Assembly: GCA_041695325.1 (NCBI GenBank)
Contig: JBGFRC010000019.1
Span: forward strand, 1-64,000
Reading direction: 5' to 3'
Length of the DNA stretch: 64,000 nucleotides
From: SURF-13 sp041695325
GTDB lineage: Bacteria > Pseudomonadota > Gammaproteobacteria > SURF-13
Part shown: one piece after another, positions 10,254 to 18,844 of the stretch
Layout of the letters: the number at the start of each line of letters is the position of its first letter
Numbering within the stretch: position 1 is the stretch's first letter
Made by a program: the position numbers and the translations under genes
Notes under the pieces: model-generated
Database searches by the model: none
Seen by the model: only the letters and a program-made list of their open reading frames with translations
Told to the model about the DNA's origin: nothing

Positions 10254-10944
10254 ACGGCGTCCATAGTAGGGGCAAACCATCCGTTGGACAAGCGGCTATG
10301 AGCTTATCCCTCTCGCGCCGCGCCAGATGGTAGCCGACCTGGCCCGCCTTTTTGCTTTTTATGACGCGCCAGTTCACCGGCAATTGCAGGACATAGTCCG
10401 CCTCCGCTTCCAGATAAATGGTCGCCCTGGGTTTCAGCCAGCCGTATTTCTCCAGAGCCGCGCACGCGGGAACAAGGAGATTTTGGTGAAACGGGGGATC
10501 GAGAAACACGATGTCGAAATCCCCCCCTGCCCCCCCCTTTGAAAAGAGGGGGTAGGGGAGATTTTCCCGCTGACGCAACCAGGCCAACGCATCGGCCTGG
10601 ATAATTTCCGCGCTGCCTGTCTGCGTGCAACGCACAGGCAGGCCGGCCTGCAAGGTATGCGCGTGTTCGCGCAGGCGGGCGACGGCGCGCGCGTCGCTGT
10701 CCACCATCACCACACTGGATGCGCCGCGTGATAACGCCTCAAAACCGAGCGCGCCGCTGCCCGCGTATAAATCCAGGCACTTCGCGCCTTCGATGACGGG
10801 CGCAAGCCAGTTGAACAGGGTTTCGCGCACGCGGTCGGGCGTGGGGCGCAGCGTTTCAATTTCCGGAAAGCGCAGCTTTCTGCCGCGCCACACGCCGCCG
10901 ATGATGCGCAGCTGTTGGGGCTTGCGCGGACGCCTGAGGCGCAC
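10219..10944 (-). CDS. rsmD: 16S rRNA (guanine(966)-N(2))-methyltransferase, with repeat-encoded insert
   Basis: SAM-dependent methylation of G966 of 16S rRNA. Motif I is LDLYAGSGALGFEALSRGA and motif IV is FDIVFLDPPF. Start taken as the GTG at 10944, just after the M16 stop (TAACGTG); a TTG at 10962 is possible. Around residues 127-142 the peptide ENLPYPLFSKGGAGGD separates the helix (LAWLRQR) from motif IV; most homologues have only about six residues there. This insert is encoded by the palindromic repeat 10517-10565, translated in frame. The C-terminus is also long (RDKLIAACPTDGLPLLW and on), running into coaD. Confidence 0.93.
   Translation of the reverse strand: MRLRRPRKPQQLRIIGGVWRGRKLRFPEIETLRPTPDRVRETLFNWLAPVIEGAKCLDLYAGSGALGFEALSRGASSVVMVDSDARAVARLREHAHTLQAGLPVRCTQTGSAEIIQADALAWLRQRENLPYPLFSKGGAGGDFDIVFLDPPFHQNLLVPACAALEKYGWLKPRATIYLEAEADYVLQLPVNWRVIKSKKAGQVGYHLARRERDKLIAACPTDGLPLLWTPYEHHRHLSRHV
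10517..10565. repeat. C/G-rich palindromic repeat inside rsmD
   Basis: Same family as 1515-1562: arm AAATCCCCCCCTGCC, centre CCCTTTGAAAAGAGGG, mirror arm GGTAGGGGAGATTTT. It lies wholly within rsmD and is translated without a stop. Confidence 0.85.
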
Positions 10945-10945
10945 G

Positions 10946-12268
10946 TTATGGCTGTGTTGCAACGCCGCCCACGATGACCGTCACCATCCGCTCCGGATGG
11001 ACGCGGCGCTGAAAGGCGTCCTTGATTTGCGCCAGCGTAACCCCCTCTACACGGCTGGTATAGGTATCGAGATAATCCAGCGGCAGATGATAGAACCCGA
11101 TCAGCACCAGATGATCGAGCAGCTTGCTGTTGCTGTCCAGGCGCAGCGCGAAGCCGCCGGTGATGTTTTTCCCGGCGGCCTTCAGTTCCTCTTCCGCCGG
11201 GCCGTTTGCGACAAAGTCAGCGAGGGTGCCGCGCAGCACTTGCAGCGCCTCATCGGCCCTGTCGTTGCGCGTCTGCAAACCGAGCATATACGGCCCGGCC
11301 ACGCGCATCGGCGCGAAGTAGCTGTAGGCGCTGTAGGACAGGCCGCGCTTCTCGCGTATTTCGTTGGAGATGCGCGACACCAGCCCGCTGCCGCCCAGGA
11401 TGTGATTGCCGACCAGGAGCGGGAAATAGTCCGGATCGTCTCGGCTCATGCCGATCTGTCCTATGAGGACGTGGGTTTGCGTGGACGGATGCGGCAAGCG
11501 AATGGTCTGCGCAAGCTGCGGCGCGACGGCGGGGAGCGCCGCCGCGCGCTCCCCCGGCGGCAGTGATCCCGCCACTTGCTCCGCCAGCGCATGGGCCTCG
11601 TCGCGGGTCAGCGCGCCGACGATGGCGACCACGGCGTTGCGCGCCACGTAGTAACGCGCATGAAATTCTGCTACGTCTTCGCGCGTAAGCCTGCTTAGCG
11701 TCTGTTCGGTGCCCCCCGGCTCGCCGGCATAGGGATGATCCGCATATAACGCTTTATAAAAATTCTTGCTTGCGATATCGCCCGGCGACTGCTCCTGCTG
11801 ACGCAGCCCCACCAGCATGCGATTGCGTTCGCGTTCAAATGCGGCAGCGGGAAAGGCGGGCGCGCGCAGTATCCCGGCCATGAGGTCGAGCGCAGGCTGC
11901 AACAATCCGGTCTCGGTGAGGCTGCGCAGGCTGACCGATGCCGTCTCACGATCCGCTCCCGCGCCGAATCTCGCGCCGAGGGCGGCGAAGCGTTCGGCGA
12001 TCTCGTCCGCGTTGAGCTCCGCCTCCGCGGTCTTTACGCCCTCCGCGAGCATCGTGGCGGTCAGCGCGGCGAGGCCGTTTTTGCCATCGTCGCGCGCGCT
12101 GCCCGCGTCAAACACCACGCGCACGTCCACCATGGGCAGATCGGGCGCGGACACAAAATACACACGTGCGCCGTTTTGCGTCTGCCAGTGCTGTATCGCC
12201 GGCCCGGCCTGGGCGGCGCTCGCCGCGAACAGCAGCGCCGCCAATAACACATGTTTAACGGACATCAT
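10946..12268 (-). CDS. M16 family protein lacking the zinc motif (PqqL-like partner subunit)
   Basis: 440 aa from tandem ATGs at 12268/12265 behind GGGGAGG; signal peptide (HVLLAALLFAASAAQA), hence periplasmic. The fold is M16 peptidase, but the position of HxxEH reads NGLAALTATM, so zinc cannot be bound; the second domain keeps the RxxxY-type REKRGLSYSAYS element. Such inactive subunits pair with an active M16 protein, here the upstream gene, which it overlaps by 14 nt. Substrate unknown. Confidence 0.9.
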   Translation of the reverse strand: MMSVKHVLLAALLFAASAAQAGPAIQHWQTQNGARVYFVSAPDLPMVDVRVVFDAGSARDDGKNGLAALTATMLAEGVKTAEAELNADEIAERFAALGARFGAGADRETASVSLRSLTETGLLQPALDLMAGILRAPAFPAAAFERERNRMLVGLRQQEQSPGDIASKNFYKALYADHPYAGEPGGTEQTLSRLTREDVAEFHARYYVARNAVVAIVGALTRDEAHALAEQVAGSLPPGERAAALPAVAPQLAQTIRLPHPSTQTHVLIGQIGMSRDDPDYFPLLVGNHILGGSGLVSRISNEIREKRGLSYSAYSYFAPMRVAGPYMLGLQTRNDRADEALQVLRGTLADFVANGPAEEELKAAGKNITGGFALRLDSNSKLLDHLVLIGFYHLPLDYLDTYTSRVEGVTLAQIKDAFQRRVHPERMVTVIVGGVATQP

Positions 12269-13637
12269 GACCTCCCCTGCTTGCCGCGGCGCGCAGTCTG
12301 TTCGGGTCCATGGGCAACGGTTCCAGCACGGCCACCGTGAGCCGGTCGTCAATTAAATACTTGTGCGCCACCTGCTGCACCTGCCCGGCGGTGACGGCGT
12401 TGATGCGCTCCACGTACTCGTCCATCACGCGCCAGCCCAAGCCCACCGTCTCCAACACGCCGATCTGCATCGCCTGAGCGAAGAGCGAGTCGCGTTCATA
12501 GATGCGGCGCGCCACCACCTGGGCCTTGATGCGCGCGAGCTCTTGCGCGCTCACCGGCTCGTCCCGCGCGCGCCTGATCTCTGCGCGCAGCGCTTGCTCC
12601 AGCTCCTCGATAGTGCGTCCTTGCGCGGGCGTGCCGTCGAGCAGGAACAAATCCGCCGCACGCGAGTGAAGGTTATAGCCGGCGCCGGCGTTGGCCGCGA
12701 CCCGCCGCTCGCGCACCAGGCGCTTAGGGAAACGCGCGCTGTCGCCGCCGGAAAACACGGCGGACAGCACCTCCAGCGCATACGCCTCCCATTGGTCTTC
12801 CGGCTTCAGGCTGTTCAGCACCGGCGCGTGATAGCCCAGGATGAGATAGGGCAGCTCCGCCGGGGCCTTGACCGTGACGCGGCGCTCACCGCTCCGTTCG
12901 GCCTCGCGGCGCGGCTTGGGGGGAATCAGCTTACCGGCTTTGAGCGGGCCGAAATGTTTTCGTGCAAGCCTGTACACCTGCTCCGCGTCCACGTCGCCCA
13001 CCACCACCAGCGTGGCGTTGTTGGGTGCATACCAGCGCCGGTACCAGTCCTTAAGATCAGTCAGCGTGAGGTTTTCCAGGTCGTCCATCCAGCCGATGAC
13101 CGGATTGCGATAGGCGCTGTTTTGAAACGCGACGCCGTTGAATTCCTCATAGGCGCGCGCTTCGGGATTGTCTTCGGTGCGCAGGCGGCGTTCCTCCATC
13201 ACCACTTTCAATTCCTTCTCGAATTCCTGCTCCTTGAGCAGCAGGTTGCGCATGCGGTCGGATTCGATCTCGAAGCTCACCGGCAGGCGGCTTTTCTCCA
13301 GTTGCTGATAATAGGCGGTGTAGTCGCGTCCGGTGAAGGCGTTTTCGCGCCCGCCGTTTTCGGAGATGATGCGCGAGGCCTCGTTCGGACCGAATTTGCG
13401 CGTACCCTGGAACATCATGTGCTCCAGCACGTGCGAGATGCCGGTGATGCCGCTGTGCTCGTAGCTGGAACCGACCTTGTACCACACCTGCGACACTACC
13501 ACCGGCGCGCGATGGTCTTCGCGCACGATAATCTTGAGGCCGTTGTCGAGTTTGAACTCATGCGTGGCGCCGTCCGCGCCGTGCGCCGCGCCGAGAAAGA
13601 ACAGGAAAGGCAGGAGCAAAATGAGCCGGTTATACAC
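12255..13637 (-). CDS. M16 zinc metallopeptidase (active subunit)
   Basis: 460 aa with a signal peptide (LILLLPFLFFLGAAHG). The inverted zinc motif is complete: HVLEH at about residue 68 and the downstream glutamate in EKELKVVMEERR. Expected to be a periplasmic insulinase-type endopeptidase working as a heterodimer with the following gene. Divergent from ftsY across a 74-bp AT-rich gap. The same two M16 genes precede ftsYEX-rpoH in pseudomonads. Confidence 0.93.
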   Translation of the reverse strand: MYNRLILLLPFLFFLGAAHGADGATHEFKLDNGLKIIVREDHRAPVVVSQVWYKVGSSYEHSGITGISHVLEHMMFQGTRKFGPNEASRIISENGGRENAFTGRDYTAYYQQLEKSRLPVSFEIESDRMRNLLLKEQEFEKELKVVMEERRLRTEDNPEARAYEEFNGVAFQNSAYRNPVIGWMDDLENLTLTDLKDWYRRWYAPNNATLVVVGDVDAEQVYRLARKHFGPLKAGKLIPPKPRREAERSGERRVTVKAPAELPYLILGYHAPVLNSLKPEDQWEAYALEVLSAVFSGGDSARFPKRLVRERRVAANAGAGYNLHSRAADLFLLDGTPAQGRTIEELEQALRAEIRRARDEPVSAQELARIKAQVVARRIYERDSLFAQAMQIGVLETVGLGWRVMDEYVERINAVTAGQVQQVAHKYLIDDRLTVAVLEPLPMDPNRLRAAASRGGHDVR

Positions 13638-13711
13638 GAACCTATCCTTAATTTATTTTATTTAAATGATAACATAGCGCTGAGCAGTCCTACCTATGAC
13701 CGTGACCATCC

Positions 13712-14665
13712 ATGTTGGGTTTCAAAAAAATCACCACCTCCGATAACCCCGGCAACCTGACCGCACTGGCCCGCCTCAGGCAGGGGCTGGCGCGCGCCGG
13801 TCTGGGCGCGGCCTTCGCCGGGCTGTTTCGCGCTTCCAGGGTGGACGAGACGCTGCTGGAGGAAATCGAAACCCTGCTCCTCAGCGCGGACGCGGGTGTA
13901 GAGGCGACGCAAACGGTGCTGCGCAATTTGCGCGCGCGCTTAGGCAGGCGCGAATTGCCGGACGGCGCGGCGCTGGACGCGGCAACGCGCGCCGAACTGC
14001 TGGCCATTGTTGCGCCCTGCGCGCAGCCGTTGCGCATCCCCGCGCACATCAGGCCGTTCGTGATTCTGGTGGTGGGCGTCAACGGCGCGGGCAAAACCAC
14101 CACCATCGGCAAGCTGGCAAAACAGTTGCAGCGCGCCGGCCACAGCGTGCTGCTGGCCGCGGGCGACACCTTCCGCGCCGCCGCGGTGGAGCAACTGCAA
14201 GCCTGGGGCGCGCGCAACAACGCGCCCGTGATCGCGCAGCCGCAGGGCGCGGACCCCGCCTCGGTGATCTACGACGCGCTGCAAGCGGCCAAGGCGCGCG
14301 GGGCGGACGTGCTGATCGCGGACACCTCCGGACGCCTACATACGCAAGGCAAGCTGATGGAGGAATTGAAGAAGATCAAGCGCGTAGTCAGCAAGCTTGA
14401 CCCCGCCGCGCCGCATGAAATCATGCTGATCGTGGACGGCACACAGGGACAAAACGCGCTGGCGCAAGCCGCGCAATTCCATCAGGCCCTGGGCCTGACC
14501 GGCATCACCGTCACCAAGCTCGACGGCACGGCCAAGGGCGGCATGGTGTTCGCCATCGCAGCAAAGCTCGGCGTGCCGCTGCGCTACATCGGCATCGGTG
14601 AAGGCGTGGACGATTTGCGCGAGTTCGACGCGGCGCAGTTCGTGGAGGCGTTGTTTGGCAAATAA
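13712..14665 (+). CDS. ftsY: Signal recognition particle receptor FtsY
   Basis: SRP-GTPase that docks ribosome-SRP complexes at the inner membrane. The 317-aa form has only a short N-terminal region, without the long acidic A domain of E. coli FtsY. NG domain: G1 GVNGAGKTTTIGKLA (about residues 118-132), DTFRAAAVEQL (G2), DTSGR (G3), TKLDGTAKGG (G4). No obvious ribosome site before the ATG. First gene of ftsY-ftsE-ftsX, 3 nt from ftsE. Confidence 0.97.
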   Translation: MLGFKKITTSDNPGNLTALARLRQGLARAGLGAAFAGLFRASRVDETLLEEIETLLLSADAGVEATQTVLRNLRARLGRRELPDGAALDAATRAELLAIVAPCAQPLRIPAHIRPFVILVVGVNGAGKTTTIGKLAKQLQRAGHSVLLAAGDTFRAAAVEQLQAWGARNNAPVIAQPQGADPASVIYDALQAAKARGADVLIADTSGRLHTQGKLMEELKKIKRVVSKLDPAAPHEIMLIVDGTQGQNALAQAAQFHQALGLTGITVTKLDGTAKGGMVFAIAAKLGVPLRYIGIGEGVDDLREFDAAQFVEALFGK

Positions 14666-14668
14666 AAC

Positions 14669-15343
14669 ATGATTCACTTTGACCACGTCGGCAAACGCTA
14701 TCCAGGCGGATTCGAGGCGTTAAACGATCTCTCGTTTGAAATCGCGCGGGGCGAGATGGCGTTTCTCACCGGCCATTCCGGCGCGGGCAAGAGCACGGTA
14801 TTAAAGCTCATCGCATTGATCGAGCGCGCCAGCGCCGGCCAGGTAATCGTCAACGGCCAGAATCTCGCCGCGCTGGGCGAGCGGCGCATCCCCCATCTGC
14901 GCCGCTCCATCGGCATAGTGTTTCAGAATCACCGCCTGCTTCATGACCGCACGGTGTTCGACAACGTCGCGCTGCCGCTCGTCATCAGCGGATACGGCCA
15001 CAGCGAGGTAGGCCGACGCGTGCGCGCCGCGCTGGACAAGGTGGGACTGCTCAATAAAGAACGCGCCTATCCCATCACGCTCTCCAGCGGCGAACAGCAG
15101 CGCGTCGGCATCGCGCGCGCCGTAGTGCATAAGCCGCCTATCCTGCTTGCCGATGAGCCGACCGGTAACCTCGATCCCGACCTGTCACGCGAGGTGATGG
15201 AGCTGTTCCGGCAGTTCAATCAATTTGGCGTGACGGTGCTGATCGCCAGTCACGATCTCGATCTCATCACGCGCCTGCCGCATCGCGTCCTGAGCCTCAA
15301 GGCCGGGCGCCTGAGCGGTGAGCGCGCGGCGTTGACGGCATGA
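14669..15343 (+). CDS. ftsE: Cell division ATP-binding protein FtsE
   Basis: ABC ATPase that with FtsX activates periplasmic murein hydrolases at the septum. 224 aa; Walker A GHSGAGKST, signature LSSGEQQRV, Walker B PPILLADEPTGNLD. The signature motif has SSGEQ rather than the more usual SGGEQ. Overlaps ftsX by 4 nt (ATGA). Confidence 0.97.
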   Translation: MIHFDHVGKRYPGGFEALNDLSFEIARGEMAFLTGHSGAGKSTVLKLIALIERASAGQVIVNGQNLAALGERRIPHLRRSIGIVFQNHRLLHDRTVFDNVALPLVISGYGHSEVGRRVRAALDKVGLLNKERAYPITLSSGEQQRVGIARAVVHKPPILLADEPTGNLDPDLSREVMELFRQFNQFGVTVLIASHDLDLITRLPHRVLSLKAGRLSGERAALTA

Positions 15344-16323
15344 AGCGCCCTTATCCGCCCCCGCGCGACGAAGTCGCGCACCGCGGCGCGGAGCGGCGCG
15401 CGGATGCGAACCGGTTCAGCGCCTGGCTGCGCGACCACCCGCGCGTATTTTTTAATACCCTGGGACAGTTATACCGCGCCCCGCTGCACGCCTTGCTCAC
15501 GGTGGCGGTGATCGGCATCGCGCTCGCCCTGCCGGGCGGACTCTACGCATCGCTGCAAAACGCTCAGCGCCTGGCTGCTCATTGGCAAGGCACGGCGCAG
15601 ATTTCGCTGTTTCTTAAATCCTCCGTCAGCGACGATGAGGCTGAAAAACTCGCCGTACAGGTGCGCGGACTGGAGAACACTGGGCAGGTGCGCGTCCTGT
15701 CGCGCGCGCAAGCCCTGGAGGAATTTCGCGCTCTTTCCGGCCTGGATCAGGCGCTCGCCGCGCTGGGGGAGAATCCACTGCCCGCGCTGCTGATCGTGAC
15801 GCCAGCCTCGGAGGAACCGGCGCAAGCCGAGGCGTTGCTGAAAACCCTTGCCGCCCTGCCCGAGGTGGAGACGGCCGAGCTCGACCTCGATTGGCTCAAG
15901 CACCTGCGCGCGTTGCTGGACTTGTTGCAGCGCGCGGTATGGCTGCTGGGCGCGCTGCTGTCCGGCGCGGTGCTGCTCATCATGGGCAACACCTTGCGCC
16001 TTGCGATTCATAACCGGCGCGAGGAAATTGAGCTCATGCGCCTGATTGGCGCCACCGACGGCTTCATCCGCCGCCCGTTTTTATACTCCGGCCTCCTGTA
16101 TGGGCTGCTCGGCGCGCTGTTTGCGTTACTCCTATTGGAGATCACCCTGGGGCTGCTTGCCGCTCCAGCCAAGACGCTGGCGGAACTTTATAATAGTTCC
16201 TTTGAAATCAATGGGTTGGATATGATCTCTGGCCTGAGTCTGCTCCTCCTTGGTACCTTCCTGGGATTGGCGGGCGCATGGCTGGCGGCGGGACGGCAGC
16301 TCAGGCGCATCCAGCCTGAATAA
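15340..16323 (+). CDS. ftsX: Cell division protein FtsX
   Basis: Permease-like partner of FtsE. 327 aa: an ~45-residue basic cytoplasmic N-terminus, first TM (LLTVAVIGIALALPGGLYA), a large periplasmic domain with the typical QISLFLKSSVSDDEAE stretch, then three TMs (AVWLLGALLSGAVLLIMG, LLYGLLGALFALLLLE, LSLLLLGTFLGLAGAWLAA). Topology and length match the family. Confidence 0.96.
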   Translation: MKRPYPPPRDEVAHRGAERRADANRFSAWLRDHPRVFFNTLGQLYRAPLHALLTVAVIGIALALPGGLYASLQNAQRLAAHWQGTAQISLFLKSSVSDDEAEKLAVQVRGLENTGQVRVLSRAQALEEFRALSGLDQALAALGENPLPALLIVTPASEEPAQAEALLKTLAALPEVETAELDLDWLKHLRALLDLLQRAVWLLGALLSGAVLLIMGNTLRLAIHNRREEIELMRLIGATDGFIRRPFLYSGLLYGLLGALFALLLLEITLGLLAAPAKTLAELYNSSFEINGLDMISGLSLLLLGTFLGLAGAWLAAGRQLRRIQPE

Positions 16324-16350
16324 GCCCCAAGGGTGAACTTTATAGCCGCT

Positions 16351-16377
16351 TTAGCACTCTTATGGTAAGAGTGCTAA
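16351..16377 (+). promoter_or_regulatory. Perfect CIRCE element (HrcA operator) before rpoH
   Basis: TTAGCACTC (16351-16359), nine bases, GAGTGCTAA (16369-16377): an exact match to the CIRCE consensus. The dyad continues inward to 12-bp arms around TGG. It ends 32 bp before the rpoH ATG and lies in the ftsX-rpoH gap, so HrcA binding would be expected to repress rpoH transcription. hrcA itself is not in the window. Confidence 0.88.
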
Positions 16378-16409
16378 ACTATGATTTGTGTGGAAAAAGG
16401 GGGATAACC

Positions 16410-17252
16410 ATGACTGCATCCTTATCCTTGGCGGTGCCGGCCGGCAGCCTGCATCAATATATTCAGGCCGCGCACAGCGTGCCCATGCTGAGCGTGGACG
16501 AGGAGCGCGCCCTGGCCGTGCAGTTCCGCGAACATCATGATCTCGACGCCGCCATGAAGCTGGTGCTCGCGCACCTGCGCTTCGTGATTCACGTCGCGCG
16601 CGGTTACAGCGGCTACGGCTTGAGCCAGGAAGATTTGATCCAGGAAGGCAATATCGGCCTGATGAAAGCGGTCAAGCGCTTCGACCCGGCGGTGGGCGTG
16701 CGCCTGGTGTCATTCGCGGTGCACTGGATCCGGGCCGAGATACACGAATTCATCCTGCGCAACTGGCGCATTGTCAAGATCGCCACCACCAAGGCGCAGC
16801 GCAAGCTGTTCTTCAATTTAAGGAGCGCCACCAAGCGCCAGGGCTGGTTCAGCAACGATGAAATCCAGCACGTCGCCAGGGATTTGGGCGTGCGCGCCGA
16901 AGACGTGCGAGAGATGGAGGCGCGCCTGAACGGCCACGACTACGCCTTCGACGCGCATGACGATGACGACGAAGACGGCGCGTTCGCGCCGGCGGCCTAC
17001 CTGCCCGACCTGCGCTACGACCCGGCGACCGCGCTGGAGCAAAGCGACGCGGAACAAGACAACGTCACGCGCCTGCAACAGGGTCTCGCCAAACTCGACG
17101 CGCGCAGCCGCGACATCATGCAGCGCCGCTGGTTGAACGAAGGCAAGGCCACGCTGCAAGAGCTGGCCGATCACTACCACATCTCGGTGGAGCGTGTGCG
17201 CCAATTGGAAAGCGCGGCGCTGAAAAAGCTCAAGTCCTCGTTAGCCGCTTAA
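16410..17252 (+). CDS. rpoH: RNA polymerase sigma-32 (heat shock) factor
   Basis: 280 aa from the ATG at 16410 (AAGGGGGAT ribosome site); a frame starting at 16362 begins inside the CIRCE operator and is not credible. Region 2 (DLIQEGNIGLMKAVKRFDP, VSFAVHWIRAEIHEFILRN) is canonical, and the RpoH box QRKLFFNLR confirms sigma-32 rather than another sigma-70 member. Region 4.2 is ISVERVRQLESAALKKLK. A run of acidic residues (HDDDDEDG) precedes region 3. Its 3' end overlaps the 3' end of bioD on the other strand by 12 nt. Confidence 0.97.
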   Translation: MTASLSLAVPAGSLHQYIQAAHSVPMLSVDEERALAVQFREHHDLDAAMKLVLAHLRFVIHVARGYSGYGLSQEDLIQEGNIGLMKAVKRFDPAVGVRLVSFAVHWIRAEIHEFILRNWRIVKIATTKAQRKLFFNLRSATKRQGWFSNDEIQHVARDLGVRAEDVREMEARLNGHDYAFDAHDDDDEDGAFAPAAYLPDLRYDPATALEQSDAEQDNVTRLQQGLAKLDARSRDIMQRRWLNEGKATLQELADHYHISVERVRQLESAALKKLKSSLAA

Positions 17253-17942
17253 GGTCCCCAAGGCGGCAAGGATGTTTTTCACCTCCAGCCCGGCGGCGAT
17301 TTGGTTTACATCACGCTGAGGTAGATACGGCACCCTGCCCAGCAGCGGCGCGGCGATGCGCTCGCGCAACGCCTCCACGTTGCGCTCCAATTCGGAAAAG
17401 TGCGGCTGGATGGCGTTCGCCACCCAGCCCGCGAGTTTGACGCCGCGTTGCGCGATACCCTCCGCGCTGAGCAGCGCGTGATTCAGACACCCCAGCCGCA
17501 TCCCCACCACCAGAATCACAGGCAGGCCCAGGCATCTTGCCAGGTCCGCGACTGTATCACGCTCATTGAGCGGCACCAGCCAGCCGCCCGCCCCCTCCGC
17601 GATCACTACATGAGCGCGCGCGGCAAGCGCGTCGAACCACGCCTTGACGCGCGGCAGTTCAATGCGTATCCCCGCGTCCCGCGCGGCGAGGTGCGGCGCG
17701 ATGGGCGCGGCGAAAAAATACGGATTCACCTCGTCATAACTTGCGCGCAGCGTCGCCTGCTCACCCAGCAGCAACGCGTCTTGGTTGCGCAAGCCTTGCG
17801 CCGTTTCAACAGCGCCGCAGGCCGCCGGCTTGAATGCCGCCGTCTGATAACCCGCGTCGGCCAGGATTTTCAGCAAACCCAGCGTTACCCAGGTCTTGCC
17901 GACATCGGTGTCAGTGCCGGTGATAAAAAAACCGCGTATCAT
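17241..17942 (-). CDS. bioD: Dethiobiotin synthetase
   Basis: ATP-dependent closure of the ureido ring: DAPA plus CO2 to dethiobiotin. 233 aa; P-loop GTDTDVGKTWVT, the KP segment (FKPAACG) and EGAGGWLVPL are the family marks. Last gene of bioBFHCD; overlaps bioC by 4 nt. Confidence 0.96.
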   Translation of the reverse strand: MIRGFFITGTDTDVGKTWVTLGLLKILADAGYQTAAFKPAACGAVETAQGLRNQDALLLGEQATLRASYDEVNPYFFAAPIAPHLAARDAGIRIELPRVKAWFDALAARAHVVIAEGAGGWLVPLNERDTVADLARCLGLPVILVVGMRLGCLNHALLSAEGIAQRGVKLAGWVANAIQPHFSELERNVEALRERIAAPLLGRVPYLPQRDVNQIAAGLEVKNILAALGTLSG

Positions 17943-18844
17943 GGCGTTTTGCGTCCGCGCAAACTCGACAGCGGAATCTTGACCGCGCCATCGTACGCCT
18001 TCTGCGGCTCAAGCTCCGGCGCCCAGGCATGACCATACACCACTTCATAGCTTGCCGGCAGCACACTGTTGCGGCGCCATCTTTCGTAGGCCGCGCGCAT
18101 GGCGCGCATGCGCGTCTTGCCGGTGAGGCCGCGCGCGCGCCCAGCGCTGACATTGTGCGCGCCGAGCGCCTTTAGATCGCGCATCAATTTATCCACGTCA
18201 GGATAGGTGATGGTGAAATGCTCTGCATCCATCACCGGGCTGGCAAAGCGCGCGCGCAGCAGGGCGTCGCCGAGGTCGTGCATGTCCAGGAAGGCGTGCA
18301 CGTGCACGAATCCATCCGCGCGCGCAAACGCCTCTCGCAGCTCCTTCAAGGTGTCGGGCCCGAAGCTGGAAAACATCAGCAGGCCGCCGGGTGCGAGCAC
18401 GCGCCGCATTTCACTCAACGCGCGCTCCGGCTCGCCGCACCATTGCAGCGTCAGATTGGAAAACACCAGGTCCACGCTGCCCGGCGCGAACGGCAACGCC
18501 TCCGCGTCAGCGCAGACCAGCGCCGTGCGCCGCGCAAACCCTTCCGCCAGCAACGGAGCGGCGCGGCGCGCCTCGTTCAGCATCCCCAGGGAGATATCCA
18601 GCGCGTAAACCTCCGCCTGCGGATAACGTTGGGCGAGCAGGCGCGTGCTTCCACCCGTGGCCGAACCGATGTCGAGCACGCGCCGCGGATTGAGCTTCAC
18701 CAGGTCGAGACGCTGCGCCATGCGCAGCGCCACTTCTTTTTGCAGCGGCGCGTGGTCGTCGTACGTGCGCGCGGCGCGGTCGAAGGCGCGGCGCATGAGC
18801 ACCTTGTTGATGCGGTAGCTTTGGTCCAGCGGGCCATCATTCAT
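17939..18844 (-). CDS. bioC: Malonyl-ACP O-methyltransferase
   Basis: Methylates the free carboxyl of malonyl-ACP so that it can prime fatty-acid synthesis towards pimelate. 301 aa; SAM motif I VLDIGSATGGSTRLLAQRYP, post-I YALDISLGML and motif II DLVFSNLTLQWC are as in BioC. Overlaps bioH by 8 nt. The operon has both BioC and BioH, so pimelate is made by the E. coli type route. Confidence 0.95.
   Translation of the reverse strand: MNDGPLDQSYRINKVLMRRAFDRAARTYDDHAPLQKEVALRMAQRLDLVKLNPRRVLDIGSATGGSTRLLAQRYPQAEVYALDISLGMLNEARRAAPLLAEGFARRTALVCADAEALPFAPGSVDLVFSNLTLQWCGEPERALSEMRRVLAPGGLLMFSSFGPDTLKELREAFARADGFVHVHAFLDMHDLGDALLRARFASPVMDAEHFTITYPDVDKLMRDLKALGAHNVSAGRARGLTGKTRMRAMRAAYERWRRNSVLPASYEVVYGHAWAPELEPQKAYDGAVKIPLSSLRGRKTP

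Noticed and set aside
12363..13760. Long plus-strand open frame opposite the M16 peptidase
   Set aside because: Antisense shadow; the minus strand encodes a complete M16 peptidase with HVLEH and a signal peptide.
16362..16409. Upstream ATG extension of rpoH
   Set aside because: This ATG lies inside the CIRCE dyad and has no ribosome site; the ATG at 16410 follows AAGGGGGAT and gives normal sigma-32 length.
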